The notes under the pieces are model-generated. The model was not told the origin of the DNA. It made no database searches and saw only the letters and a list, made by a program, of their open reading frames with translations. A DNA stretch of 64,000 nucleotides from Leptolyngbya sp. SIOISBB (GTDB lineage: Bacteria > Cyanobacteriota > Cyanobacteriia > Phormidesmidales > Phormidesmidaceae), in NCBI GenBank assembly GCA_010671905.1, contig JAAHII010000001.1:4526001-4590000 (forward strand), written 5' to 3'. This document shows, one piece after another, positions 18,963-27,291 of the stretch (the first letter of the stretch is position 1; each line of letters opens with the position of its first letter). The translations under genes were made by a program, and so were the position numbers.

Positions 18963-19720
18963 GACTTGGCCTCCTTACTGACCGGCGGAAACGTCAGTTG
19001 AGTGCTCGATCGCAGACTCCGAAAGTTCACCAGCTTATTGACTCGCGCCACTTCCAGGTAAAGATCGGTTTTACCGTAAATGCGATAGCTCATCAGCGGT
19101 AAGGTATCGCCCGTCTTGACCTCTCGCAGATGGGTTAAATCAGGAGAAGACGCATTCTCCTGCCGCTGCCGCTCACAATCGGTGATGGATTCGGTGAAGC
19201 TACAGGCCGCGATCGCCCGCAACGGCGTGCCATCGGGTTTGAAGAGGGTAAAGCGGTAGTTAACCGACGTGACCACACAGGGGAAGGACAACGTTCCCCA
19301 GAGCAATAGCAATTTACGGGGCCGATGAATTTCACCGACGTACTCGTATAGAAACTGGTTGAGCTTGTTGATTTCGCTTTCAACGCTAAAGTCATCACCG
19401 CCGGATACCAGCGAGTCAATCGCCCCCACTAACGGGATGCCGCTCAATTCCGTCGGCGGGGGTACCACACCAGTGCCATCGAGCAAGAGGTCAAACTCGA
19501 GGGTTCTCGGCTCGGTATGACTATAGGTGGCCTCCGCCCCAGAAGCCCCTTGTCCCTGGTGGCGGGTATAGCGCAGCAGGGTATTCAGGGTTTGATGATC
19601 TGGATTCACCTGCACGACATAAGACACGTCCTCATTCACCTGGGGGGGCTCATCAGCGTTGCCAGGGGTCACCAGCTCTAAGAAGGTCAGTTTTTCCAGT
19701 TTTCCTTGGTCAAATAACAT
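18959..19720 (-). CDS. LysM-containing hub protein (Afp7-like)
   Basis: 253 aa. The N-terminal part matches the eCIS gp53/Afp7 hub pattern (LEKLTFLELVTPGN, YVVQVNPDHQTLNTLLRYTRHQGQG, RTLEFDLLLDGTGVV, INKLNQFLYEYVGEIHRPRKLLLLWG, LSFPCVVTSVNYRFTLFKPDGTPLRA). The C-terminal 50 residues form a LysM domain (REVKTGDTLPLMSYRIYGKTDLYLEVARVNKL split at the usual turn). In Afp and related particles this protein adapts the tube to the spike. It lies between the DUF5908 gene (stop to start about 3 bp) and the spike gene (4-bp overlap). Confidence 0.9.
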   Translation of the reverse strand: MLFDQGKLEKLTFLELVTPGNADEPPQVNEDVSYVVQVNPDHQTLNTLLRYTRHQGQGASGAEATYSHTEPRTLEFDLLLDGTGVVPPPTELSGIPLVGAIDSLVSGGDDFSVESEINKLNQFLYEYVGEIHRPRKLLLLWGTLSFPCVVTSVNYRFTLFKPDGTPLRAIAACSFTESITDCERQRQENASSPDLTHLREVKTGDTLPLMSYRIYGKTDLYLEVARVNKLVNFRSLRSSTQLTFPPVSKEAKS

Positions 19721-19723
19721 GGC

Positions 19724-19894
19724 CTAGCGCTCCCGCTTTTCCTCTAACACCCGCAAAACTTCTTGCACACAGAGGCGGATCAACTCTGCTTGATTAGGGC
19801 TGTCTGCTGGTGGTGCGGCCCTAGAGGTGGTTGGCCCGCTGCTGTCGGGCTCCACCTGGGCACGAATGACCAATTCTCGAATTTCAATGGGCAT
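19724..19894 (-). CDS. Tiny DUF5908-family eCIS protein (Afp6-like)
   Basis: 56 aa, from ATG at 19892-19894 to TAG at 19724-19726, starting MPIEIRELVIRAQVEP and ending in a charged helix (QAELIRLCVQEVLRVLEEKRER). The MPIEI(R/K)EL opening is the hallmark of the small DUF5908 family found between tube and hub genes in eCIS operons. It lies 9 bp downstream of the Afp5-like tube gene and 3 bp upstream of the LysM gene. Because it is so short it is easily missed by gene finders. Its molecular role is not settled in the family; the position suggests help in tube-hub assembly. Confidence 0.85.
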   Translation of the reverse strand: MPIEIRELVIRAQVEPDSSGPTTSRAAPPADSPNQAELIRLCVQEVLRVLEEKRER

Positions 19895-19902
19895 AACAAA
19901 AC

Positions 19903-20406
19903 CTAGAAACTGACACTCGCGCCAGCGGTTAATCCCGCCGCTGCATCCAGCGCAATGCTCGCCGGATCGTAGTACTTAAAGTATTGATATGTGAGCGTTA
20001 ACGTCTCGACGGCAATCTCATTGGTCATGGCATTAAAGCCACTAATTTCTAATTGCTTAGGAATGGCATTCACGACATACCAGTTGTAAAGGGGAATGTG
20101 ATCATTATTCAGCAGTGAAATCATGACGTTGGTCGGCTTATATTCAAAGCCTTCCATCGCTTGTCTAGCCCAATGCAGCACCCCAGAACCGAGAAATTTA
20201 CCGCGCTTGAGGACTAAATCTCCAAACTGTAATTTCTTCGGCAATTGATGGGAAAATCGATTTTCGCCCCCTTCTGGCCAAGGTTCAAATTCGGTGCTAA
20301 CGGATAGACCTCGCACCTCCTGGAATTGAATATCATTGGGAAATTGGGGCAGTAACTCAAAAATCACTGAGAAATGAAATCCCGTCTGGGGATAGTCAAA
20401 AGCCAT
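19903..20406 (-). CDS. Tail tube protein, terminal variant (Afp5-like, gp19 family)
   Basis: 167 aa of the T4 gp19/phage T4-like tube family: MAFDYPQTGFHFSVIFE, IQFQEVRGLSVSTEFEPWPEGGENRF, LVLKRGKFLGSGVLHWARQAMEGFEYKPTNVMISLLNNDHIPLYNWYVVNAIPKQLEISGFN in pieces, and NEIAVETLTLTYQYF. It is longer than the main tube protein and is encoded directly after it, as Afp5 follows the sheath and tube genes in Afp. Afp5-type proteins make the first tube ring on the hub. The gene is 3 bp downstream of the Afp1-like gene. Confidence 0.9.
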   Translation of the reverse strand: MAFDYPQTGFHFSVIFELLPQFPNDIQFQEVRGLSVSTEFEPWPEGGENRFSHQLPKKLQFGDLVLKRGKFLGSGVLHWARQAMEGFEYKPTNVMISLLNNDHIPLYNWYVVNAIPKQLEISGFNAMTNEIAVETLTLTYQYFKYYDPASIALDAAAGLTAGASVSF

Positions 20407-20409
20407 CGG

Positions 20410-20841
20410 TTAACCGTTCTCCATGGTGAGACCTTCGTGGGCAAGAACTAGCGTTTCTACAGCGACATCGGTCGCCGTGGAATTCAAGTCTGTCGAGGTC
20501 ACCTTAGTGGGCCAGGCATTTTTAACCTTCCAAATCACGACTGGTTCATGACTTTCATTTAGCAGACTGATGGTGATGTCGCGACGTTCTACGGTGTTGA
20601 GGGCAACGGTATTCCACCAAGCATAAAATTCGTTGTCACCAGCAAACACACCACGCTTCAGCGTCAGATCACCATAGGTTTGCATCCCTGGAAAATTGAG
20701 CTTGTTGTACTCTGGACTGGCACCGCCGCGATACTCCAACTTTTCTGTAGTGACTTCCAGTCCTGTGACTTCTGTAAAACTAATGTTGGTGCCGCCCCAC
20801 TCCACTTGAAAGTGAAACTTAGGCAAGGGATAATCCGGCAT
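20410..20841 (-). CDS. Main inner tube protein (Afp1-like, gp19 family)
   Basis: 143 aa with the gp19/Hcp-like tube pattern: PLPKFHFQVEWGGTNISFTEVTGLEVTTEKLEYRGG, LTLKRGVFAGDNEFYAWWNTV, RRDITISLLNESHEPVVIWKVKNAWPTKVTSTDLN (read in pieces) and VAVETLVLAHEGL. This protein stacks as hexamers to make the tube through which cargo travels. It directly follows the larger sheath gene (43 bp) and precedes the Afp5-like gene. The putative cargo proteins of the locus would have to fit in its lumen or be carried on the spike. Confidence 0.93.
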   Translation of the reverse strand: MPDYPLPKFHFQVEWGGTNISFTEVTGLEVTTEKLEYRGGASPEYNKLNFPGMQTYGDLTLKRGVFAGDNEFYAWWNTVALNTVERRDITISLLNESHEPVVIWKVKNAWPTKVTSTDLNSTATDVAVETLVLAHEGLTMENG

Positions 20842-20884
20842 AATTGAACCTCACTATGGTTGACAAATTTGAACAAAATTTGGC

Positions 20885-22981
20885 TTAGGAAACCTGCATC
20901 TTGTGAGCAAACTTGAGAATGATAAATTCGGCGGGCCGCACCACTGCCATGCCAATTTCCACGATCATGCGACCCTCAAGAATATCCTGGGCGGTCATGG
21001 TTTCACCGAGGCCAACTTTGACGAAAAAGGCCTGTTCTGGCTTGCCGCCCGCTAAGGCCCCAGCTCGCCACTGCAGGGTCAAGAAATTTTCGATCATGGC
21101 TCGCACTCGCACCCAGGTATTGGCATCGTTGGGCTCAAAAACAAAGGCTTCGGTCGACTTTTTGATCGACTCTTCTGCCATGTTGAAAAAGCGCCGCACC
21201 GGGACGTAGCGCCACTCATTGTCGTTACCCGCTAGGGTACGTGCTCCCCAAACCAGGGTGCCTTTGCCCGCAAAGGTGCGAATGGCGTTGACGCTCTTGC
21301 CTGTGGGGTGAACGTTGAGATCGGCTTGGTCAGCATCGTTGATTTTGACCACGGGGCCGACGACATCCGTCACCGAGACATTGGCTGGAGCCTTCCAGAC
21401 GCCCCGCAGGCGATCGGTTTTGGCGTAGATGCCGGCCACGGCTCCGCTACAGGGCAGGGTACTCATGACTTTTTGGACTTGCTCGGCGGCGGCTTTCATC
21501 ACCGGATGGTTAGCGAAAAGTTGCGTTTCAGCTTCATTAGCCAGGAATGCTGCTGCCTCGTAGAGCGACAGCACCGCTGCGGCGATCGCATCAAACGATC
21601 CTTGAATGGCGGTCGCGGCGTTCAGCGCCTGCAAGCGTAAATCGGTTCCCCCTGCTAGGGGGGGATCTACGGCATCGATATCAGCTACGGCTAAATCGCC
21701 ATCGGGGGCGAGCCAGACCGTGTCACTCAAAGTGCTGTAATCGGCATCGACAGCGGTGGCGGCGCGATCGCTCGCCGCCAGCGAGTCCGGATCTTTTTCC
21801 AGTTCAATCAAGCGAACGATCGCGGCCCGTAACCCCGCATCGGTTTGCAGGCTGGCGATCGCTTGATTGACCTCAGCCGGGAGACCGGTATTGGCATCTA
21901 ACGTCGGCAACGCCAGCGCTAGGGCTCGCGGCAACAGCAGCAGGTTCCCAAAGTGCTGACGCACATTCGCCTCAAAGGTGGCGACATCGGCAGGGTCGCT
22001 AGAAGCCGCCGGCTGTACCTGACGCAGTCGCTCTAGCAGGCTCAAGAAATGCTCGGTTAGTGCGGCGAAATTATCGCGATCGAGGCTCAGGGCATCGCTC
22101 CCAATCATGGCCCCAATATTGACAGCCGTAATCACCGTCTGAACCGTTGCATCAGCATCCCGAGTCGCTGGAACCAGGGCATTCAGGTCATCCGCATTAG
22201 GACCGCTCAGCAGCGTATTCAAAGTGCCGACCGGAATCGGCACCGCTGAATCATCGACGAAATTGAGATGGCGAAAATGTACTGTAGGTCGATAAATGGT
22301 TTGCAGCCAGGGATAGTAGGCGCTGCCGTATTTGAGGCTGTTCGTGCCGATAGCGTTGCGAAACCCTGCAATCGGGTCAAAGCTCACTGAGGTGGCTTGG
22401 TTCCCTTGGGACAAATCCATAATGACGAAGCGGTCTTGCAGGGTCTCGCACTGGGTTAGGGCAGCGGCCTGCAGGGAACCTAAGGTTGTCGGTGGGCCGT
22501 CGGACGGGTCTAGCAATACTCCGTCGGGAGCGAGCAGCAGAGTGACTTCATCCACTTGAGCCAGACGTTCTAAGCCGCCTCGCAAACCTGTGGGTGGTGC
22601 GATATCGCCGAATTCCACATCGGCATCATCCCTGTAGGAACCGACCGAGACAATGTAGCAAATGCCGCCGCCGTTGGCATAAAAGTGACGCAGACAACCA
22701 TAGAGGTAATAGCGCCCAGATGGCGCCACGGTGCCGATGGCGTTGGTCGTCGGGTCTAGCTGAACCTCATAAGTGGCGGGGCGATAATCGCCGCCGAAGT
22801 AAGTCTGAAAATCCAGCAGGGATTCGATGCGGGTCGGCTCCATTGTCAGGCTACTGCCGTCAGCCGCGATCGCCGTTTCGGTATAGCCCACAAAAGCCGG
22901 AATCGCCGTTTCCACCGGCACCACAGAGGGCGGAAAGGTATTGATTTCTTTGATGAAAACGCCAGGGGTTTTATAAATCAT
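20885..22981 (-). CDS. Contractile sheath protein with large helical insertion (Afp2-4 family)
   Basis: 698 aa starting MIYKTPGVFIKEINTFPPSVVPVETAIPAF and ending ILKFAHKMQVS, the sheath family signature at both ends. The C-terminal half (AGIYAKTDRLRGVWKAPANVS, LNVHPTGKSVNAIRTFAGKGTLVWGARTLAGNDNEWRYVPVRRFFN) is nearly identical in pattern to the 501-aa paralogue upstream. Compared with that paralogue it carries about 200 extra residues (roughly 255-480), Ala/Leu-rich and mostly helical, before the AGIYA segment. In other eCIS, paralogous sheath proteins with different insertions decorate the sheath surface. The insertion is therefore likely to be exposed on the outside of the particle, where it could bind a membrane or partner. 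Confidence 0.93.
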   Translation of the reverse strand: MIYKTPGVFIKEINTFPPSVVPVETAIPAFVGYTETAIAADGSSLTMEPTRIESLLDFQTYFGGDYRPATYEVQLDPTTNAIGTVAPSGRYYLYGCLRHFYANGGGICYIVSVGSYRDDADVEFGDIAPPTGLRGGLERLAQVDEVTLLLAPDGVLLDPSDGPPTTLGSLQAAALTQCETLQDRFVIMDLSQGNQATSVSFDPIAGFRNAIGTNSLKYGSAYYPWLQTIYRPTVHFRHLNFVDDSAVPIPVGTLNTLLSGPNADDLNALVPATRDADATVQTVITAVNIGAMIGSDALSLDRDNFAALTEHFLSLLERLRQVQPAASSDPADVATFEANVRQHFGNLLLLPRALALALPTLDANTGLPAEVNQAIASLQTDAGLRAAIVRLIELEKDPDSLAASDRAATAVDADYSTLSDTVWLAPDGDLAVADIDAVDPPLAGGTDLRLQALNAATAIQGSFDAIAAAVLSLYEAAAFLANEAETQLFANHPVMKAAAEQVQKVMSTLPCSGAVAGIYAKTDRLRGVWKAPANVSVTDVVGPVVKINDADQADLNVHPTGKSVNAIRTFAGKGTLVWGARTLAGNDNEWRYVPVRRFFNMAEESIKKSTEAFVFEPNDANTWVRVRAMIENFLTLQWRAGALAGGKPEQAFFVKVGLGETMTAQDILEGRMIVEIGMAVVRPAEFIILKFAHKMQVS

Positions 22982-23048
22982 GACGGAGGAAATCTCCCAA
23001 TAGTGGGGCAGACAAAGGGATGCAATGAGTCAAGTAGGAGGGCGGGGA

Positions 23049-24542
23049 TTAAGCCTCCTGCATCTTGTGCGAGAACTTCAAAATGATGAATTCAGCGGGG
23101 CGGACGACGGCCATGCCCAGTTCCACGTTCATGCGGCCTTCGAGAATATCCTGGGCGGTCATCGTGACGCCTAAACCCACCCGCACGTAAAAGGCATCTT
23201 CGGGTTTCGCACCTGCGAGTGCTCCGGCTCGCCACTGCAAAATCAAAAAGTTTTCAATCATCGCCTTGACCTTGATCCAGGTGTTGGCGTCGTTGGGCTC
23301 AAAGACAAAGGCTTCGGTGGCTTTCTTAATCGACTCCTCCGCCATGTTGAAGAAGCGCCGCACCGCGACATAGCGCCATTCGTTGTCATTACCCGCCAGG
23401 GTGCGCGCGCCCCACACCAGATTGCCCTTGCCGGTAAAGAAGCGCAGCGCATTGATCGATTTGCCCGTGGGATGCACGTTCAGGTCATCTTGGACGCGAT
23501 TGTCGATATTGACCGTGAGCGATCGCACTCCCGTCAGGCTTTCATTGGCCGGAGATTTCCACACGCCACGGGTGCGATCGACCGTCGCGTACACGCCCGC
23601 GACGGCGGCGGCTGGGGGCAGGATCACGGTGTAGCGATCCAGTTCCTGCCGCACCGCTGCATACAGGGTTGTGTCCACTCTGGCGTCGTTGTCAGGATTG
23701 CCTGTTTCATTAACGAGCAGTTGTCGCAAAGCCATATCGGCCACGGGATCACCGTCAGCGTCGCGCTTAAAGGGTTGGGAAACCGTGATCTCGTTTTCCG
23801 CCCAGGCCCAAGGTAGGGTGGTGTGAATGTAGGGATGATAGACCGCTCCGTAGCGCAAATTGCTCGTGCCGATGCCGTTACGAAAGGCTTCAATGCCGCC
23901 AGCTCCGGCTTGATCGCCATCCCACAAATCACCAATCAAGAAGCGATCGCCCAGCGTAGCGCACTGATTCAGCGCCTGCACCAAGACCCCGTGATAGCTG
24001 GCCCGGGTCGCAGCGATCGCTGCGGCGATCTCAGCCGGATCGGTCAGAGCCGCCACGCCCGCCGTCATACCGCTGAGATCTGGCATGACGATCAGGGTCG
24101 GTTCGTCCTCTTTTGCTAAAGCTGCTAAGCCAGCGACATGGGCATCGACAATGGCCGAGGTGCCACCGCTGGCACTGTAATTTCCCAGGCTGATGACATA
24201 GCACTTGCTCCCACCATTGTCATAAAAGTGGCGTAAGGCATAGGCCAGCCGAAATCGCGCCAGCGCTTCTTGATTGGGATCGGGAATGCCTTCCTGCACC
24301 CTGCCGTTGGCATCCACAACCACCGTAAAGCCACCGAGGGGAGGGGCGGTGCCAAAAACCTGTTCAAATTCCAAGAAGGAACTGATTTCCACGGGTCGGT
24401 TGACCAGATCTTCACCCTGGTAATTGATGACTTGGGTATAGCCCAAAAAGGCGGGAATTGCCGTTTCCACCGGCACCACGGAGGGCGGAAATTTGGCAAT
24501 CTCTTTGATATAGACACCGGGGGTTTTATAGCTAGAAACCAT
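23049..24542 (-). CDS. Contractile sheath protein (Afp2-4 family)
   Basis: 497 aa from ATG at 24540-24542 (MVSSYKTPGVYIKEIAKFPP); an upstream ATG at 24554 would add MRTA. The family pattern is complete: N-terminal VVPVETAIPAFLGYTQ, an alpha/beta middle with ALRHFYDNGGSKCYVISLG, and the C-terminal core VDRTRGVWKSPANESLTGV, DLNVHPTGKSINALRFF, GNLVWGARTLAGNDNEWRYVAVRRFFNMAEESIKKATEAFVFEPND in pieces, ending FSHKMQEA. It is the standard-size sheath that contracts to drive the tube. The tandem larger sheath gene starts 67 bp downstream. Confidence 0.94.
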   Translation of the reverse strand: MVSSYKTPGVYIKEIAKFPPSVVPVETAIPAFLGYTQVINYQGEDLVNRPVEISSFLEFEQVFGTAPPLGGFTVVVDANGRVQEGIPDPNQEALARFRLAYALRHFYDNGGSKCYVISLGNYSASGGTSAIVDAHVAGLAALAKEDEPTLIVMPDLSGMTAGVAALTDPAEIAAAIAATRASYHGVLVQALNQCATLGDRFLIGDLWDGDQAGAGGIEAFRNGIGTSNLRYGAVYHPYIHTTLPWAWAENEITVSQPFKRDADGDPVADMALRQLLVNETGNPDNDARVDTTLYAAVRQELDRYTVILPPAAAVAGVYATVDRTRGVWKSPANESLTGVRSLTVNIDNRVQDDLNVHPTGKSINALRFFTGKGNLVWGARTLAGNDNEWRYVAVRRFFNMAEESIKKATEAFVFEPNDANTWIKVKAMIENFLILQWRAGALAGAKPEDAFYVRVGLGVTMTAQDILEGRMNVELGMAVVRPAEFIILKFSHKMQEA

Positions 24543-24563
24543 CGCAGTTCTCAAGTAGAGGGA

Positions 24564-25964
24564 CTAGGCAGATTCGACAGACAGATTCGATAGATAAATA
24601 TCGGAATACCACTGGGCATTCTGCCGCTGGATGCGGCGGATGTCGGGTTGGGGCAGCAGCACTTCTTCACTCACGGATGGGGTAGCCGCATCTTCGGCCT
24701 GGAGTCGAATGCCGGTGCCAAAACGGGTTAAGGGCAGCGGCTGAGCGGTCACTAAAACTTGTTGATTGTCGGGGGTTTCAGGCACCACATCGGCTCCGGT
24801 ACCGATCGCTTGATCAGCCGGAAAACGATAACGCCAGCGGCTCGCTCGATTCAAAAACCGCAGTCGATAGCGGGGCGATCGCACACTGCCCGCACCGTCC
24901 AGTAGCGCAAAATCGCCATTCCCCAAACCAATGTGAATCACCCCGAGCCAGCGATCGCGGCGAGCCGTGGCATCCAAGTAAAAGTCAAACCCCAAGGCGG
25001 GCAACGGCACCCGCGCCGCATCTAATACCTCCAGGCGGTAGCGCCCTGGCGGCAGGGACGAGAGCGTGACCTGGGCCGTCGCGAGAGGACCATCACCGGA
25101 CTCAAAGCTTTGCTCCCAAGCGATCGCCGTCGTCGCTCCCCGCAAAATGCGCACGGTGGCCTGGGTGAGGGCCGCACTGCTGAGGTCAAGATTGAACAGC
25201 GGCGCTCGCACCGCCAACCGATCGGCACTCGTCACGTACTGATTGGCGATCGTGGTTCCCCGTTCCCACTGGGTGGCATCCGTTACATCACTGCCCGCCG
25301 CCACGGCCTGTCGCGCTCGATAGACTTGGTTAGCTACCAGCACGATCGCCGCCTCAGGATAGGCGAGGGTCGGATCAAACGTGTCGGTAGGAATCGGCTC
25401 CCAATCATCGCTGATAGGGTTGGGATCAGGAGCCGTCGGCCCCATATCCCGACGAGAGCGGAACAGATTGACGGTCTCTCCTGCCGGTTCGCTGTACAGC
25501 TCATCGGCCTGGTAAGCGCGCTCCGGATCAAAGGGCGAAACGGGGGCCGACAAGAAGCGCTGCCCCGCGATCGCATTACCCGACTCGTTACTCAACCAGT
25601 GAAAGGGCGGCACCTCACTATGCAGCGCGGTGTAGTTAAAGAAGTAAGGATCAATCACCTGGAGTGCAAACGTCAATTGAAAATCTGCTGCTAGGGGCAC
25701 CAAGGGCCGCGACTCTGAGGCGGTGGGGGCTAACTTAACGCCGACCAAAAACCCCTTAGGAGTGGGTCGAAACAAGAGCTGCTGTCCGGCCAAGGTGCGC
25801 GCAGTGGTAGCTGTGGGAGTGATTTTGAGAAAGCGATCGCTAGCATATTGCGCCATCACCTGAGCCTGCTGCTCTAACGACAGCGCCTCATGGAGGATGC
25901 CGCCCCGATTTAGGCCGTAATCATGCCAGACATCTACTTCAAATAAGACGGCATAGTGAGTCAT
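24564..25964 (-). CDS. Unrecognised conserved-looking eCIS protein between cap and sheath genes
   Basis: 466 aa, MTHYAVLFEVDVWHDYGLNRG, without signal peptide or membrane helix. The N-terminal 120 residues read like a beta-rich structural domain (LLFRPTPKGFLVGVKL, FQLTFALQVIDPYFFNYT). A segment rich in short linkers (AYQADELYSEPAGETVNLFRSRRD, FDPTLAYPEAAIVLVANQVYRARQAVAAGSDVTDATQW in pieces) resembles carbohydrate-binding-type modules that read 'YxxGxxVxxxGxxYxA'. The end returns to beta strands (RYRLEVLDAARVPL, IHIGLGNGDFALLDGAGSVRSPRYRLRFLNRASRWRY in pieces). It overlaps the cap gene by 4 bp and is followed 22 bp later by the first sheath gene, so it is certainly part of the operon. I cannot name the family; a structural or cap-associated role fits the position. 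Confidence 0.7.
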   Translation of the reverse strand: MTHYAVLFEVDVWHDYGLNRGGILHEALSLEQQAQVMAQYASDRFLKITPTATTARTLAGQQLLFRPTPKGFLVGVKLAPTASESRPLVPLAADFQLTFALQVIDPYFFNYTALHSEVPPFHWLSNESGNAIAGQRFLSAPVSPFDPERAYQADELYSEPAGETVNLFRSRRDMGPTAPDPNPISDDWEPIPTDTFDPTLAYPEAAIVLVANQVYRARQAVAAGSDVTDATQWERGTTIANQYVTSADRLAVRAPLFNLDLSSAALTQATVRILRGATTAIAWEQSFESGDGPLATAQVTLSSLPPGRYRLEVLDAARVPLPALGFDFYLDATARRDRWLGVIHIGLGNGDFALLDGAGSVRSPRYRLRFLNRASRWRYRFPADQAIGTGADVVPETPDNQQVLVTAQPLPLTRFGTGIRLQAEDAATPSVSEEVLLPQPDIRRIQRQNAQWYSDIYLSNLSVESA

Positions 25965-26560
25965 GAGGTAATATCTCGCTCCATGACGTCAATTTCGCGA
26001 ATCAGCCCGCCGCCATCTAGCAAGCGCTGATCCTCAAGGGTGATCAAACGACCGCGATAGGCCGCAAAGGGCAACTGCTTGCCCCCCAGTACGCCCCACA
26101 GGTGATTGACTTCTTCCAAACTGAGAGACAGCAATTCCATCGTTAGAGAAAAGTCCAGCAGCTCCGTGAGGCCAGCCCCTGGAGAGTTGCTCGGCGTAAA
26201 TTTATTTTTGCCTTGGAAAAACGTCATAATCTGCCCCAATCGCTTGAGTGCCGTGCCGTAGTTGCGATAATTAGCCGTCCACAAAACGCACAAATTAATA
26301 TGCAGAGGCGGATTAAAATACCCCACACTACCGCTCGCTTGCAGACTGGATGTACGACCATTTTTGAGAGTCGCTTCCTCCTCCAGATTGACCAGACTTA
26401 CAACGATGTGGTTATCCAGTTCCGCCGCAATTTCCGGTACATCAAGCTGCCCAATATTCCCCATTACGACTACATCAGCAGCCCCCAAAGGACTGCCATC
26501 TTTTTGATTCAAATATTGATTTATTTGGCTGGCTAAGAGGGCAATTGCATCATGAATCAT
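25961..26560 (-). CDS. DUF4255 sheath terminator/cap protein (Afp16-like), first gene of the eCIS operon
   Basis: 199 aa from the ATG at 26558-26560 (MIHDAIALLASQINQYLNQ), chosen because DUF4255 proteins open with this pattern; upstream in-frame starts (26566, 26629) would add a tail without family features. Other matches are VVVMGNIGQLD, NHIVVSLVNLEEEATLKNG, PPLHINLCVLWTANYRNYGTALKRLGQIMTFFQGKNKFT (in pieces), FSLTMELLSLSLEEVNHLWGVLGGKQLPFAAYRGRLI (in pieces). Afp16-type proteins cap the distal end of tube and sheath and stop their growth. As the first gene of a tightly packed run of at least 18 genes, its upstream region should hold the operon promoter. Confidence 0.9.
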   Translation of the reverse strand: MIHDAIALLASQINQYLNQKDGSPLGAADVVVMGNIGQLDVPEIAAELDNHIVVSLVNLEEEATLKNGRTSSLQASGSVGYFNPPLHINLCVLWTANYRNYGTALKRLGQIMTFFQGKNKFTPSNSPGAGLTELLDFSLTMELLSLSLEEVNHLWGVLGGKQLPFAAYRGRLITLEDQRLLDGGGLIREIDVMERDITS

Positions 26561-27126
26561 AGGCATGCATACCTTTGACGAAGACAACAAAGGTGGTACA
26601 TCTATTGCACCCAAATAAAGCCAAGACATTAACTCACTAGCTAAAAACCAGTGAATCAGCTAGCCTTTAAAGGCCATATGAGAATAGTTGAGTTAGTTCA
26701 AAAATTCAGTGGCGAATTGATATTGTCAGAAACCACATATAGCAGAACCATTCCGGACAAAGGAAATATATGTTCACAAAATAGCTTGCCTAAGCAAAAG
26801 ATATATTTTCCAAAAAAGTAAATTCGTTTTCAAGGAAAGTACAGTCAAGGATAGATGTCAGAATCTAGCAATATCCATCAGGAATAGCTGAAATTAGCTA
26901 TAAATCAAAGTAACATTTCACTGATTGGCCAATGGACAAACTTAGAAAATGATCATATTCTTTAATAGTTTTAAATCTGACTTTGAGAGCAAAATTTTCG
27001 ACAGGCATCTCCTTTGAAGTGGGAGCACCTGTAGTAGATGCGGAATACAGAGTTCGAAATGCAGAATTAAAACATTAGCTGTGTGGTCGCTTTAAATCCT
27101 AGAGCTGTTCCAGCTGAATTCAATAG
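26561..27126. other. AT-rich gene-free upstream region of the eCIS operon
   Basis: About 560 bp with markedly lower GC than the coding DNA around it and no credible open frame on either strand. It separates the cap gene, which reads away to the left, from the mobile elements to the right. The eCIS promoter is expected here, but I could not single out a convincing -35/-10 pair. The right end runs into a MITE-like inverted repeat. Confidence 0.5.
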
Positions 27127-27238
27127 TCCGGACACTTTTTTGGTCAAGCGCTGAAACCCATGATTCCTCGTTGGCTTAACTGCCTTGGAATAGGGCTGAA
27201 ATCCTCATTCTCTCGTTGGATGTCAAAAACTGTCCGGA
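27127..27238. repeat. MITE-like inverted-repeat element
   Basis: The left end TCCGGACACTTTTTT (27127-27141) and the right end AAAAACTGTCCGGA (27225-27238) are imperfect inverted repeats (13 of 14 positions pair). The 112-bp element has no coding capacity. Its interior holds two related 25-bp direct units at 27150-27174 and 27195-27219 (18 of 25 identical, both starting GCTGAAA and ending CTCGTTGG). It lies 11 bp from the left end of the IS630-type element. It looks like a non-autonomous transposon remnant; which transposase would move it is unknown. Confidence 0.55.
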
Positions 27239-27291
27239 GTGTTGTTAATTAAGTAGGTACGTCAGAAAAGATCGAGGTGTACAACGGTTAA

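Noticed and set aside
25110-25694. 194-aa plus-strand open frame
   Set aside because: Antisense to the 466-aa eCIS gene, no RBS or family feature.
1-26560. Reading the cluster as a prophage tail or type VI secretion system
   Set aside because: No capsid, portal, terminase or T6SS membrane-complex genes; DUF4255, DUF5908, CIS tape-measure and DUF4157 genes mark an eCIS.
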